A stretch of 27,168 nt of DNA from positions 1 through 27,168 of the forward strand of contig NBIV01000556.1 of assembly GCA_003194525.1 (NCBI GenBank), given 5' to 3'. The notes beneath the pieces were generated by a model that did not search any database, was not told where the DNA came from, and worked only from the letters and a program-made list of their open reading frames with translations. Numbering within the stretch: the stretch's first letter is position 1; each line of letters starts with the position of its first letter. This document shows positions 1 through 8,967 of this stretch, piece by piece. The DNA comes from Gracilariopsis chorda. Taxonomy: Eukaryota > Rhodophyta > Florideophyceae > Gracilariales > Gracilariaceae. A program made the position numbers and the translations under genes.

Positions 1-203
1 GCTGTTGGCGCCCGAGGCGTCCTCGCCTCGCTCCCCGGTGAAAGTCCTCTCGAGGAAAGACACCGCTGACGCGGACTCTGCGCACCTCGGTGTTTGCGTC
101 GCCCGTGGATACGGAGTAAAAATCCCCGGATTCCCGGTAGAGTCTTGGTCTTGGCCAAGCGCAATTATAAGGTCTATGCCGACCTTGGCCTTGACCCCAG
201 TTT

Positions 204-929
204 ATGGTGAGGTTTCTCACCGTCCTGGATACAGGTGCAGGCCCCAACTTCGTTGTGGAATCATTGTTACCCCCGCTTGTGCGGTCTCGTATCCGCTCTG
301 ACGCGGTCCCCGACATTTCGGATGCGAATAACAACCCGTTACAAACGGTGGGCACAGTGGACCTCGTCGTGAGACTTGGTACCTCCGTGGTGAAGTTGGA
401 CTTCATCGTTTGCCGTTCATTGGCAGCACCAGTCATACTGGGATGTGATTACTGCGACAGATTTGTCGACGCAATCAGGCCCCGCCTCAGGCGTGTAGAA
501 CTTGACGACGGATCGTCGGTTCCGATTGTTCGCCGCCCGCTAAAGCGGTCCTCTCGGAAACAAGTTCCGCTCCCTGCTGCGCAGGAACCACCGCCCGCGT
601 CCCGCGAGTCCACCAAGCTCCGCGTCGCTGCCTCGGTTTCTATACCGGCTGAGTCCCAAGTCTGGGTGCAGGTAAATTCCCGTCAACACGGTCTTCGGGT
701 TATACAACCCCTCGCCTCGTTGTACGAGAAATCCCAGCTGGCGCTGGCTAATGGAATTGTCTCCATTTCCCCGGATGTCCCTTTCCGGATATTGGTTGCC
801 AACCTTGGCAAACACCCCCAGTATCTGGTCAAACACCAAGTAATTGGGAGTGTAACCCCCCATCCTATGGGAATGCTGCCAACAAAGATGACAGCCGCCG
901 ATGTACTCGGAGTTACCAACCTCTTCTGA
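204..929 (+). pseudogene. gypsy retropepsin (aspartic protease) fragment
   Basis: This frame carries the retropepsin active-site motif DTGAGPN starting at base 228, followed by a hydrophobic beta-strand stretch and the typical ILGCDY flap-distal motif near bases 437-454. The family cleaves the retroelement polyprotein as a homodimer. The first ATG is only eight codons before the catalytic Asp, so it is not a natural start. The true upstream sequence is in another frame or broken: stops occur in this frame at 138, 168 and 192. The second half (about 500-929) is a connector of unknown fold. The frame stops at 927 and homology continues in a different frame. Confidence 0.85.
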
Positions 930-1327
930 GGAGTTCGCCCCGCCGTCCGAAGACGTCAAGTCTAAGGAGGGGGAGGAAACCGCTACTTCAGCGCCGAACA
1001 TACCGAGTAACTCGGAATTGCGAACCACACCTGTTCCACAGGACAATGCTCCATCGAGCAATGACCGGATTGATCCGGAAAAAGCACTTGAAGCGCTGGA
1101 CTTCAGCCACGTGCCAGAGTCGCACCGCGACAAACTCCGTACTATGTTACGGGGAATTCACCACAATGTGGGATGGCTCGCTTGGCGAGATTAATGCAAC
1201 GGAACACCGGATCGATTTAATCCCCGGTGCGCGACCGGTTGCACAACCCCCTTACAGGGCAGGTCCGAAAGCTCGGGAAGAGGAGCAGTCCCAGGTGGAC
1301 AAGATGCTCCGCGCAGGTGGTGATTGA
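901..1327 (+). pseudogene. gypsy pol segment between protease and RT, in two frames
   Basis: The stretch is acidic and serine-rich at first (frame opening at 901). It then carries residues resembling the lead-in to gypsy RT, ending at 1194. The adjoining piece in the next frame, about 1160-1327, contains the pre-RT signature with the DGSLGEI and H-R-I-D-L-I-P-G-A-R-P motifs and the GPKAREEEQSQVDKML helix. In intact elements these precede the first RT block directly. Two frame changes are needed within 430 bases, which is why I call it decayed rather than programmed frameshifting. Confidence 0.8.
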
Positions 1328-2072
1328 GCCCGCTCAATCACCCTGGGCATCCCCAGTTGTACTGGCTTTAAAGGCCGACGGAACCTGGAGGTTCTGTGTC
1401 GACTACCGCCGGCTCAATGCCGTGACTGTTAGGGACACGTACCCCATCCCTCGTATGGACGAGTGCATTGACTCCCTTGGAGACGCCACCGTGTTCACGG
1501 CCCTTGATGCCAATTGGGGATATTGGCAAGTACCTGTCAGACAGGAGGATCGCGACAAAACCGCATTCACCTGCCATGCAGGAACGTACCGCTTCAAGCG
1601 GATGCCATTTGGGTTAACCAACGCCCTCGCCACCTTTCAGCGTGCAGTAGATATTCTACTCAACCGCTTTAAGTGGCGGAGTTGTCTGGTCTACCTTGAT
1701 GATATCATCATCTTCTCCAACTCGTTGGACGACCATCTCACTCACGTCCGAGACGTGCTCACCGTACTCCGCGATGCGGGAATTACCCTCAAGTTGAGGA
1801 AATGCGAGTTTTTCACAGATACTGTGAAGTATCTGGGTCACATTATCCGTCCTGGACGGTTAGCGATCGAGAAAGCTCGAGTCAAATCCCTCTTTGAGGC
1901 GAAAGAACCCCGTACTCAAACGGAACTGCGCTCCTTTCTGGGACTGGTCAACGTCTATCGACGGTTTATCCCGAACTTTTCGGATACTGCAGCGCCCCTG
2001 AACGCGTTTGTTGCGAAAGGGGAACCCCCCAAAACTGGGAACATTTACGCCCGAGCAATCGGAAGCTTTTAA
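1227..2072 (+). pseudogene. gypsy reverse transcriptase domain
   Basis: Homology starts near base 1320 and covers nearly the whole RT. Visible blocks are WASPVVLALKADGTWRFCVDYR, TALDANWGYWQVPV with the first catalytic Asp, the MPFGLTNALATFQR block, and YLDDIIIFS with the catalytic Asp pair at 1698-1703. The thumb/connection block FLGLVNVYRRFIPNFS follows near 1940. The enzyme would copy element RNA into cDNA. Catalytic residues are all present, so the domain itself is well preserved. The lesions are frame changes at both edges: the frame is left at about 2030, where RNase H homology continues one frame over. N and A at the GLTNALATF positions differ from the usual N-A-P-A-T-F. Confidence 0.9.
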
Positions 2073-3810
2073 CTCCTTAAAGGAGGCTGTCACATCAGCA
2101 CCAATCCTACATCTCCCAAAACTTGGGTTGCCATACTCCGTAGATACGGACTCGAGCGACTACCAAGTCGGGTGTGCTCTTTTTCAAACCACCCCCGAGG
2201 GGGAACGGCATCCAATTGGTTATTGGTCACGTTCGCTCAATGTTCATGAGCGGAACTACTCCGTATCGGAGAAAGAGTGCCTCGCCGTCGTATGGGCGAT
2301 GACCACTCTGCGCCCCTACCTTATGGGAATTCACTTCACCGTGTACACGGATCATTCCTCATTGAGGTGGTTGATGAATATCTCCGACCCGTCGGGACGC
2401 CTCATGCGCTGGAGACTCCGCCTCGCGGAATATGACTTTCAAGTCATTTATAAAAAGGGTGCGCAGAACACCCAGGCCGACGCTTTATCGCGGTTACCCA
2501 CAAGTGGGGAAGCACTCCCAATGGAGGATGATGAAGTCCCATGCTTCATGGCTATAGACCCGGGTGATCCGGAACATGCCGTCGAGGCTAGGCCAGAAAC
2601 CTGGGACGAGGATGCTGATTTTGACGAACTACTCGCATCGCGAGATAAATCTGAGAACCCGTTACCGGGAAACTTTGTACCGGTATCACCGGAAGAAATG
2701 ATCCGAGAACAATTCGGCGACCCATTCTGTACGAGAATTCGTGCCCGTATCAACGGTGGTGAAGATCTCTCTTTCGGGGTAAACGACAAAGGCTACCTCG
2801 TAAGAAAGGTCGAAGCCCGCCCACAGATTGTGGTACCACATTCCCTGCAATCGCGGGTGTTACATCTATCACACTACGCCCCAATTGGAGGTCACCCAGG
2901 TGGGAGGAAACTCTACCTAACCCTGCGAAGGGATTTCTATTGGCCCGCAATGGCGGTGGATTGCTACGCAACTGTGCGGTTTTGTAGCGAATGCGCGAAG
3001 AATCGCGTCAAACTCCGCAAAAATGCGAAGAAGATGAAACTATTCCCCGCAAGGGCGCCCCTCGAGTTTATTGCGATCGATATTCTCGGACCATTACTCA
3101 CCACGAAACGTGGAAACAAGTTTCTACTTGTCATTACCGACCGCTTTTCTAAGCTGGTACGGACTGTCCCTCTTCGGAGGATAACCGCTCTCACGGTGGC
3201 CCAGGCTCTGGTGACGCACTGGATTTTTGTCTACGGTCCCCCTGTAGAGGTGCTCTCTGACAACGGGAAGCAGTTCGTGAGCAAGTTCTTCCAGGATGTT
3301 TGTCGCATCCTGGATGTCAAGAACTTGTTCACGACTACCTACCACCCCCAGTGTAATGGGCAAGTTGAACGGTTTAACCGGACGTTACTCGCGGCGTTAC
3401 GTTCCTACGTCGCTGACCACCCAACGAATTGGGATCTCTACGCTGATGCGGTAACCTACGCGTACAATACGCAGGTACACCGGACTACCGGAGTTTCGCC
3501 ATTCGAGTTAGTTCTATCTAGAACACCCCCGCCTGTGGCGCTGGAGCCCCAAGCTACCTTGGACAATTTCCCATCTGTGGGTATCTACCGGCAGCAATGG
3601 AAGCAATGGCTTTCCAAGCTGGTCCCCGCGGCGCGGAAGTCCATGGCACGGGCCCAAGCCGCTTACAAGCGGGATTTTGACGCTCGCTTGCGAGGAAAAC
3701 CGTCCCGATTCGGGCAAATAACTACGCCTTCATCAGGAAGGAATACTACAACCCGGAACGGGAGAAGCGTCACAAACTCTCGCCTGTGGAGGATGGACCC
3801 TTCAAGGTGA
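2008..3810 (+). pseudogene. gypsy RNase H and integrase segment
   Basis: This is the longest intact stretch of pol, 600 codons. RNase H comes first: the DTDSSD motif near 2143, S-E-K-E-C-L, the YTDHSSL motif and the closing ADALSRLP. Integrase follows. It has an HHCC zinc module (His near 2863-2895, Cys-x2-Cys near 2984) and a DDE core with Asp at 3079, Asp at 3259 in LSDNGKQF and Glu at 3367 in NGQVERFNRTL. Thirty-five residues separate the last two, the classic DD35E spacing. The last 30 or so codons after about 3700 are out of frame relative to the family, and the true C-terminal reading continues one frame over. Confidence 0.93.
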
Positions 3811-3977
3811 TCTCTGTTAACACCGACACTGTCGTGGTAGAGATGGGCGACACGCACGAACGGATTTCCCGTGATCGTGTTGTCCTTGCCCCTCCATCCC
3901 TCGTCAGAGGTAGTCCTGGATCCAGGCAACCCCGTTTCTACGGACTCCGCTACACCGGAACAATCCGGGAGTACTAG
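3711..3977 (+). pseudogene. gypsy integrase C-terminal domain
   Basis: After a frame change near 3700 the integrase continues with an aromatic/charged block (NNYAFIRKEYY) and the SH3-like C-terminal fold signature DGPFKVISVNTDTVVVE near 3792-3842. A short strand ending DRVVLAPPS follows. In gypsy integrases this domain binds DNA and precedes the tail or chromodomain. The stop at 3975 does not end homology, since a proline-rich tail continues in other frames. Confidence 0.75.
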
Positions 3978-4997
3978 ACCTACGGTACTACCACACCCCA
4001 GCCGGGGACTCTCAGACCTACCGACTCTGTCGGACTCACCGGCTCAGCCGGGTAATTCGGGCCCCTCAGCGCCCGCCCCTACCACATCTGCCCCACTGGC
4101 GCGCATTTATACCCGCCAGGCGGGGAATGTTATCCCTTATCCGCCGCTCCGTCTAAGGAGGGGGAGGAGAACACTCGTTTTCGAGGAACGATATCACCGT
4201 CGCAACGGGAAACACACCGTAACATACGGAACACTGACCGTGGAGCACGGAGTATGTCACGCGACACTAATCCCCCGTTCCCGGGCAGTGCTGTGCAACA
4301 GGAACCAGACGCGCAGGCCCCGCAAAAGCGGCAAATACACCGTTTGTCACGGGAAAACGAGAAGCCTCACTCCAATACCGCAGCAGCGGAAAGGCAATCG
4401 CCCGATGCCTCGAAGCCGCCGTTGGCGGAAGTCCCCGCGGAAGCGGTTCAATCAGGTCGATCAGACCCGCGCCCTGCGGAGAAGGGGCGCCCAGATACGC
4501 CGGCCTCACAGGGGAATACCCACACCCCTCTTGGGGAAAAAGGCGGCCAAGCTGCAGTCGAAGCTTTAAGCCCTGGCTTGCAAGCACCGGAAACGCCTCC
4601 CGTCGTTGACGGAATCAAAGCCCCCGCTACGGGGAATAATTTGCGCCAACCCCCGCATCGCTGCGGCGAAGAACCGAGAAACTCGGGAATAACGCGCGCC
4701 ATCGCACGCTCGAAACCGGTCGTACCGGACGCTGCTCCTCATCACGGAGATGGTGCACTGCGCTCAGCGGCAATTCCCCTGAAAAGGGTGTCATCGGCAC
4801 CTGCCCAGAACCCCCCAAAGGGGAATTTTGACCAAAATACCGGTGTACCGGAGTTAGCCCCAGGCAACCCATCGGTAGCCGGGGACACCACGGCGTCGCC
4901 GGAACGTATGGTGCAGAGCGCTCGTGCGCCTGGCAGGGAGGCGGTTTGCCACCCAATCACCGTGTCGCACGGGACCCCCAGGGGATTGTGGAAATGA
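3871..4997 (+). pseudogene. Long low-complexity pol tail between integrase and chromodomain
   Basis: About 1.1 kb of GC-rich sequence is open in one frame for 3871-4569 and in another for 4254-4997. Both read as Pro/Ser/Arg/Gly-rich, apparently disordered protein with no recognisable fold. Short degenerate repeats such as GGGAA and TACCGG recur. In typical chromoviruses the chromodomain follows the integrase core within about 100 residues. Here roughly 450 codons' worth of sequence intervene. I cannot tell which frame was original at each point. Confidence 0.5.
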
Positions 4998-5518
4998 CGA
5001 TCCCGCAGGAGCGGTCATCTTCCCGCAAACTCGCGGTTCGTGAGCTCAACCCCGAAAGCGGAGCCCAAGTCCCCCGCCGACTGGCGGCTCGCCCGGCCTA
5101 CCGTGAAGACGGGAACAACGACACCCCAATGGGGAATGACTTGCCGGGGAAAACCGTGACACCACACACCCTCTTGAGGGATATTTTCCCGCATGAGCAG
5201 CGGCCACTAGGACAGCGCACGGCAACGTCGGAGTTATCGCCGAACACCCTGCTAAGGGACATTATACCGCAAAGCGGGCAGCCCTCGCAAGGGAGTACAA
5301 CCACCACCCGGCACGGCCGGCAGGTCTACGAACGAGAGTTCGTAGTAGACCGACTTGTCGGACACACCTGGAACCAGGATGGTATTCTACAATACCGCGT
5401 CCGCTGGTACGGGTACGACCCCAGTGGGGATACGTGGGAGCCAATTGAACACCTCCACGGTCGCAGGTTGTGCGATACCACCGTCAGACGGGAACTGCAG
5501 CCCCAGCCACGCTGGTAA
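4946..5518 (+). pseudogene. gypsy C-terminal chromodomain segment
   Basis: The last 60 or so residues (about 5322-5490) form a chromodomain. It has a lead strand with REFVVDRLVGH, then the core YRVRWYGYDPSGDTWEP with the conserved aromatics (Y, W, W) that line the methyl-lysine cage, then a C-terminal helix starting IEHL. In chromoviruses this module tethers the integration complex to histone marks, often H3K9me. The first 120 residues are disordered and contain a TLLRDI(F/I)P unit twice, 78 bases apart (5168 and 5246). The start at 4946 is arbitrary because this was part of pol. Confidence 0.85.
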
Positions 5519-5615
5519 ATGCCCAAGTTGGGTAACGTTGCCGCGCGAGCGGAGAGCGAAAGGAAAGGATAAAAAGGCAAAGTCCGTCGAAGACGGGGAA
5601 CTCAACCGAGAAGCA

Positions 5616-5660
5616 CCGTTCTAAACGGGAAAGTTTATTCAGGGGAGCAGCTAGCTCCCC
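5616..5660. terminator. Two small hairpins between convergent frames
   Basis: Two perfect short palindromes lie between the end of the plus-strand pol and the end of the minus-strand frame. CCGTT/AACGG spans 5616-5628 with a 3-base loop, and GGGGAGC/GCTCCCC spans 5642-5660 with a 5-base loop. Their position between converging 3' ends suggests a role in 3'-end formation, but no poly(A) signal is obvious. The role is inference; the palindromes are seen directly. Confidence 0.35.
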
Positions 5661-5726
5661 ACAATACTACACTACACTAACTGGCATAGCCAGGGAAAGA
5701 AGAACCAGGAAACTGGACCAGAGGTT

Positions 5727-6476
5727 TCACTCACCCCCATCGTCCGGGGCGTAACCACCAGCGAGGCGGTAGGCCAACGCGTCCGCCATGGTGGTGGAAC
5801 CCCCCGATACCTCGGCAGCGCTAAGACCGGCACCCCGGAGGAAACGTGCGATGATTTCGTTTTCATTCGCCGTCACCCCGCTGGGGATAGAAAGTCCGGC
5901 ACTTGCCGCCGAAGGGTCAGCAGCCGGCTCGGCCGGAGATGCACCCTCTGGGAAAGCTTCCGCGCTAGCGCCGGTTTCCTCTACGTCCATCTCCCCGGGT
6001 TCTTCTGGTTCGTTATCGACCATTGGGTCATCCCCGCCGTATGCGCGGTAGTAGTCGTCGGAATCGACGTACCCCACCGGGTGGTCTTCCGGCACATGCC
6101 GGGGCGTATCGCGAAGCTCGCGCGCCTCCTCGGAGGATCCCACCGAAGGTGGTAATGCGAAGGGATGGTCGGCTTCAGCAGCCGTATTTCCCGGTTGTAC
6201 CGGAGGTTGATCGCCCTGAGACAGGGGAACCGACCGGAAACCGGTGGTATATCGCCCGAGAGACCTCGGAGGTTGGCTGTGGTTGTTGATGTTGTTGTCG
6301 TTGTTCATTTCTCCCTCTTCGAGGGTCGTTGATGTTGTTTGTCGGAGTACGCTCGGTGACGAGGAAGCGCGAAGGCGAGGCGAGGAAATGACAGCTGCAG
6401 TAGCAGGAGGTATTGACTCTGGTGCAGAGGGATTTACCGGAGAACCGGAGACGGCGCACGCGCTTTTATCACCCAT
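5727..6476 (-). CDS. Antisense ORF inside gypsy element, between pol and 3' LTR
   Basis: A 249-codon frame runs opposite to pol. Its ATG has A at -3 and G at +4 and lies 57 bases from the LTR edge. The product is Ser/Pro/Asn-rich near the N terminus (with an NNDNNINN patch), acidic in the middle (DYYRAYGGDD, EPEEPGEMDVEE) and ends with a small helical Ala/Gly-rich part. I recognise no domain, signal peptide or membrane segment. The first 115 codons or so are also open in the second gypsy copy (17615-18118), where a length change of 20 codons preserves frame. Antisense extra ORFs at this position are known in some plant gypsy lineages. An alternative reading is the gag start of an oppositely oriented element, but the polypurine tract argues against that. 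Confidence 0.6.
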   Translation of the reverse strand: MGDKSACAVSGSPVNPSAPESIPPATAAVISSPRLRASSSPSVLRQTTSTTLEEGEMNNDNNINNHSQPPRSLGRYTTGFRSVPLSQGDQPPVQPGNTAAEADHPFALPPSVGSSEEARELRDTPRHVPEDHPVGYVDSDDYYRAYGGDDPMVDNEPEEPGEMDVEETGASAEAFPEGASPAEPAADPSAASAGLSIPSGVTANENEIIARFLRGAGLSAAEVSGGSTTMADALAYRLAGGYAPDDGGE

Positions 6477-6520
6477 TTTCGTCTGGGAATCCTCCGCGTC
6501 CGCGGTCGTTTTCCCGTCTT

Positions 6521-6530
6521 AGGGGGGGGA
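6521..6530 (+). promoter_or_regulatory. Polypurine tract of gypsy element
   Basis: A run of eight G flanked by A on each side lies two bases before the start of the LTR. Such a tract primes plus-strand DNA synthesis and marks the 3' side of the internal region. It fixes the LTR at 6533-7340 as the 3' LTR of the plus-strand pol. The identical tract occurs at the same place in the inverted copy (17561-17570). Confidence 0.75.
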
Positions 6531-6532
6531 TA

Positions 6533-7340
6533 TGAAGTGCAACGCCCTCAGGGAGGGATTCTGGGTACTTGAACGCTTTCCCGATATTATCGGTTGTGTA
6601 GTGTGTATATGAACTACGCCCCACAATGGTGGGTATGGACACGTGGGACACGGTTTTGGGTCAATTGGCGGTTGGCCACAGTAGTGGATGTTGCCACGGA
6701 ATGTGGAGTATTTTAGTTAATTTTATTTATTATTTTCACACCCATTTCTGGGAAGCTAGTACTTAGTGCGACGGCGCACTGCCGTCGCACCAGTAAACCT
6801 TCCCCAACAAGGGACCCCAACCTGGGGAATTGGCTCTGAGCTTTACCGCCTCCGCGTGTTCCCAACTCCTCCTTGGAGGGAAGCACCGTAGTGTACGGAA
6901 GTTCACCCCCCTTGCACATCTAAAGGAGACCCATCATTGGGAGTACTAATTGTTCCAATCATATTGGTGTTTCGCCCTGTATAGGGAGCCCTGTCCACCG
7001 GCATTGCCGTATCTACTCGTCGCTCTCGCGACCCACCTCGTCCTTCCTCTTTCCCCTTTTTAGGGTAGCACCTCCCGCTATCCGCGGCCCTCGTGTGCGC
7101 ATCCGCTCACACACCCCCACTTACGTGGAAACATACCTCTACTGAGGATCACACCCCGCTCACGCGGATACCGATTCTTCGCCTTCACCTCCCTGCGCGA
7201 GTCGCGACAGGTGTCTCTGGTCTTACAAACCGGCTTCGCCGTGACACCTCTGGGAGGGCTCTACCCAACTGGGTTCACCTCGTGAGAGGAAGATCCCGGA
7301 CGTCTTTCGGTGTTTTTCCCCTTCGGGGCATTGCACCACA
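6533..7340 (+). repeat. Gypsy 3' LTR, 808 bp
   Basis: The element starts TGAAGTGCAACGCC and ends GGCATTGCACCACA, an imperfect terminal inverted repeat matching at 11 of 14 positions with TG/CA ends. The boundaries were set by comparison with the inverted copy at 16734-17558, where similarity begins and ends at the same bases. The first 215 bases are nearly identical between the copies (about 8 differences by eye); the middle is more diverged. A TATA-like GTATATGAA lies near 6605. On the minus strand an AATAAATAAAAT stretch (about 6718-6733) could serve antisense transcripts. Confidence 0.88.
6766..6790. repeat. Perfect 10-bp hairpin inside gypsy LTR
   Basis: GTGCGACGGC and GCCGTCGCAC flank a five-base loop. 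The same structure is present in the other LTR copy (about 17300-17324) with one mismatch. It could be an RNA structure in the transcript or a protein-binding palindrome. Confidence 0.6.
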
Positions 7341-8029
7341 CTTTTGCAGGAACATTACTATACCTCGGTAATGCTATAATGCCCCAAGCATCCCTGATCG
7401 CCTCATTGATGCAGCAACGAATCGCGAACTTGAAAGTGCAAGACCTTATCGAAGCCAAAATATCGGTCTCAGAACTACTACGCATGAATCCAGTTCTTCG
7501 CTTTCTGAGCCCTTCAGGTGCACATGGCGTATCAATTGTAACATTTTCAGATGCGTCACATGCCGGAAAGGACAGAGAATACGGACAGTCCGGGATGTTA
7601 CAAGGTCTGAAGATATACACCGCAAACAAGACTTTCTTTCATACCATCGACTGGTCCAGTCACAAAAAGAAACGTATATCATATTCAGCATACGGTGTCG
7701 AAGTCCTAGCATGTGCATTCGCTGATGACAGGGGATACTACTTGAAGAACGCCCTCAGGTCAATGTTCAACGATTGTTCAATAACGCACGAAATAGTGGT
7801 GGACTCCAAAGCGCTATGGGACACTATTACTACTTTGCACGAAGGTCATGAATATCGTCTAAGACCTACAGTGCAACGCATTCAAAACAGCTTTGAATGC
7901 GGGGAATTAGACAAGTTGATGTGGACTAAAGGCAGTCGAAACCTTGCGGATGGTCTGACAAAACGAAATTATGAGATCCAAAGGAGGATCGATCACATAT
8001 GCTGCAACGGAATATGGAAAGATGATTAA
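7341..8029 (+). pseudogene. Ty1/copia RNase H fragment, interrupted by gypsy LTR
   Basis: The frame continues from the LTR edge and starts with a remnant of the RT thumb region (FAGTLLYLGNAIMP). Copia RNase H follows: FSDASHAGKDREYGQSG with the first catalytic Asp, WSSHKKKRISYSAYGVEVLA with the catalytic Glu, then VDSKALWDT and finally RNLADGLTKRN with the last Asp. All four acidic residues are visible, so the domain itself looks intact. Everything upstream (gag, integrase, most of RT) is missing here because the gypsy element inserted at 7340/7341. That part is expected beyond the left edge of the window. The stop is TAA at 8027-8029. Confidence 0.88.
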
Positions 8030-8163
8030 GAGCCAGAGAAGATAGTTGGGAGTATGAGCTGGGTGTAACATAGACGCGACTATAAGGTTTCAGTAAGGCA
8101 AAGACAGCCATCGTTTATAACTGCTTTATCCAAAGTGAGAGTTGACCTCGGATTTGGCCAACT

Positions 8164-8171
8164 GAGGGGAG
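8164..8171 (+). promoter_or_regulatory. Copia polypurine tract
   Basis: GAGGGGAG directly precedes TGTGATAAG. A purine tract followed at once by TG is the usual boundary between the internal region and 3' LTR of copia elements, and it sits 135 bases after the pol stop, as expected. Confidence 0.65.
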
Positions 8172-8462
8172 TGTGATAAGTTGTGCACGTGTCTAATTGA
8201 CAGAAGACGTTGTAATTGAACATGAGCGCAGATCCGAATTGATCATAGCACGACGCGATAGCTGACAACGTGAAAGGTCAGACAGAAGACGCTTATGCGA
8301 TGAAAGAAAGGGCGCGTGCATATGATATAAGAGGAGCAGAGATGCGCGACGTAAAGAAAGGAGAGGGCCAAGAGAGAACGAGGGCGGACTCCGAGCATTT
8401 GTGCTTTCTACAGTGTCCTTAGATTAAATATTCTCCCGAGCAATTGAAATGACGACTTTACA
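8172..8462 (+). repeat. Probable copia 3' LTR, right end uncertain
   Basis: The left end is TGTGATAAG after the polypurine tract. A TATA-like GATATAAG lies near 8325, which would fit a U3/R promoter. The second LTR is not in the window, so the right end cannot be set by comparison. I place it near the CA at 8461-8462 only because LTRs end in CA and this gives a plausible length. Confidence 0.4.
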
Positions 8463-8632
8463 AACCACAGGGCGGCGAGGTGCCCGGGCTCCTAGTAGCC
8501 GGAGGTGTTTGGCGCCCAGGTGCCGAGCTCCCAGTAGCCGGAGATTCGAGGCAAATCTTGGCCAGCAGTGCAGTGTCACAGGCGGCCAATTTGCACAGTA
8601 AGGGCACAGCGAGGCCAATCGTGTTGGCACGC

Positions 8633-8788
8633 AGCTCGTCTCGGCGACAAAAAGCAAAAATTGAGATTCGCCTGCCAACTGTCATGAAATACACGCAACA
8701 AATCACAATGAGCTCGTCTCCGCCACAAAAAGCGAAAATCGAGATTCGCCTGCCAACTGTCATGAAATAGACACAAGAATTCACAATG
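8633..8788. repeat. 78-bp tandem repeat, two copies
   Basis: Units at 8633-8710 and 8711-8788 are highly similar, and a third unit begins (AGCTC) at 8789 but breaks off. Each contains GAGATTCGCCTGCCAACTGT. The unit length is a multiple of three and the plus frame is open through both, but I see no protein family. A shorter repeat (GCTCC-AGTAGCCGGAG) occurs twice near 8488 and 8526. The whole block lies 180-335 bases before the start of the NB-ARC gene, so it could be part of its promoter region. No other gene is seen in 8463-8967. Confidence 0.8.
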
Positions 8789-8967
8789 AGCTCTTCCTGT
8801 CCCATTTGCATTTAACGCGCCCGGAACAACCGCAGTACTCTTGTCTAATCCGAGCTCCGACAAATTCCGCGGAACTGCTCGTTCGCACGCCTTGCATCTG
8901 CTTGAATATTGCTTTCCCCAGGAGTTTTGCTGCGCATCCGCACTGAACCACCTGTTTTCGGCGAAGG

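Larger units (their letters stand above)
1..7340 (+). mobile_element. Ty3/gypsy chromovirus, 5' end outside window
   Basis: The order protease, reverse transcriptase, RNase H, integrase, chromodomain, polypurine tract, LTR runs left to right, which is the Ty3/gypsy (Metaviridae-type) order with a chromodomain. Gag with a CCHC knuckle is not seen, so either it lies left of the window or it has been lost. The coding part needs several frame changes, so this copy cannot make its polyprotein. The right end is the CA of the LTR at 7340. Beyond it the sequence continues at once as copia RNase H coding sequence, so the element is nested in copia. The 5 bases after the LTR (CTTTT) should be duplicated at the unseen left end. 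Confidence 0.92.

Noticed and set aside
5..30. TGGCGCCCGAGG resembling a tRNA primer-binding site
   Set aside because: It begins TGGCGCCCGA like some retroviral primer sites, but protease coding starts only 200 bases later, leaving no room for gag, and no LTR end is visible before it. Chance similarity in GC-rich coding sequence is more likely.
540..1133. Minus-strand open frame over the protease region
   Set aside because: It is the mirror of GC-biased pol coding and has no motif.
7093..7371. Open frame inside the LTR, similar on both LTR copies
   Set aside because: The similarity is that of the LTR DNA itself; the frame runs off into the copia flank and has no start or function that can be argued.
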